Made by a program: the position numbers and the translations under genes. The notes beneath the pieces were generated by a model. That model was not told the DNA's origin. It was given only the letters and a program-made list of their open reading frames with translations, and searched no databases. From NCBI GenBank assembly GCA_043421945.1, contig JBHOGO010000103.1, positions 1 to 14,350 of the forward strand: a DNA stretch of 14,350 nucleotides. The letters run 5' to 3'. The stretch is from Thaumasiovibrio sp043421945 (GTDB taxonomy: Bacteria; Pseudomonadota; Gammaproteobacteria; Enterobacterales; Vibrionaceae). Of the stretch, positions 14,312 through 14,350 are shown one piece after another (within the stretch, counting starts at the first letter, position 1; each line of letters opens with the position of its first letter).

Positions 14312-14350
14312 TTTACAGCTTTACAGCTTTACAGCTTTACAGCTTTACAG
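14312..14350. repeat. 8 bp tandem repeats (TTTACAGC) upstream of the KfrA-like gene
   Basis: TTTACAGC is repeated head to tail at 14312, 14320, 14328 and 14336, with a fifth partial copy at 14344-14350. The array continues beyond the window, so the copy number is unknown. It lies about 17 bp before the KfrA-like start, where repressor operators of this family are expected. An iteron or partition-site function is also possible. The repeats are too short and have no spacers, so this is not a CRISPR array. Confidence 0.85.

Larger units (their letters stand above)
437..14350. mobile_element. Integrative element, left end and cargo; right end outside window
   Basis: The abrupt end of ahpC homology at about 434-437 is followed by terminal inverted repeats and an operon of tyrosine-recombinase-like genes reading inward. 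The cargo is a defence pair, a secreted unknown, an SOS-controlled pair and a KfrA-like gene. None of these is a housekeeping gene. The right boundary is not visible. The KfrA-like gene with tandem repeats at the far right could mean that a plasmid segment has been captured, or that a second element lies next to the first, so the whole stretch need not be one unit. Known elements with several tyrosine recombinases include the Tn554 group and atypical Vibrio integrative elements. Membership of a particular family is not established here. Confidence 0.7.

Noticed and set aside
14312..14350. CRISPR array
   Set aside because: Repeats are 8 bp, contiguous and without spacers.

Overview
The window looks like Vibrionaceae (or a close marine gammaproteobacterium) DNA. 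The basis is the remnant of an Escherichia-type AhpC peroxiredoxin at the left edge and the moderate G+C content. The assignment comes from recognising protein families, not from a search. Bases 2 to about 436 are chromosomal and hold the 3' three quarters of ahpC on the minus strand. At about 434-437 the ahpC reading frame breaks into unrelated DNA, two codons past an in-frame stop. From there to the end of the window everything reads as one end of an integrative element. Its other end is outside the window.

The element begins with a roughly 130 bp non-coding end. This carries an inverted repeat (432-447 against 511-524) and three copies of a TGACACA word that look like recombinase arm sites. 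A tightly packed plus-strand recombination operon follows (566-7090). It encodes a 789-aa tyrosine-recombinase-like protein with a degenerate active site, a 746-aa tyrosine recombinase with all the expected motifs, a 171-aa coiled-coil helper and a 461-aa canonical tyrosine recombinase. This multi-recombinase layout recalls the tripartite Tn554 type and the atypical multi-integrase elements described in Vibrio, although the proteins are larger than those of Tn554. A small broken gene (7160-7448) and a 50 bp imperfect palindrome (7451-7500) close this module.

The cargo then runs on the minus strand. A two-gene SIR2 NADase plus HerA ATPase pair (10773 to 7560) matches a known anti-phage defence system. 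Upstream of it, with its own terminator, lies an exported protein of unknown function (11624-11019). About 550 bp without a recognisable gene follow, ending in a cluster of five TTCACCAT-type sites.

The right part resembles plasmid accessory DNA. A textbook LexA operator and sigma-70-type promoter drive a plus-strand pair of small overlapping genes: a 56-aa acidic protein and a 131-aa protein with a possible PIN/NYN-like acidic pattern. They resemble a toxin-antitoxin module under SOS control, which is the least familiar system in the window. Facing them is a KfrA-like coiled-coil DNA-binding protein (14295-13369), with 8 bp tandem repeats in its promoter that run off the window end.

Taken together, the recombinase operon would move the element, SIR2-HerA would protect the host from phage, and the SOS module and KfrA-like gene could add stress response or maintenance functions. 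The last point is inference.
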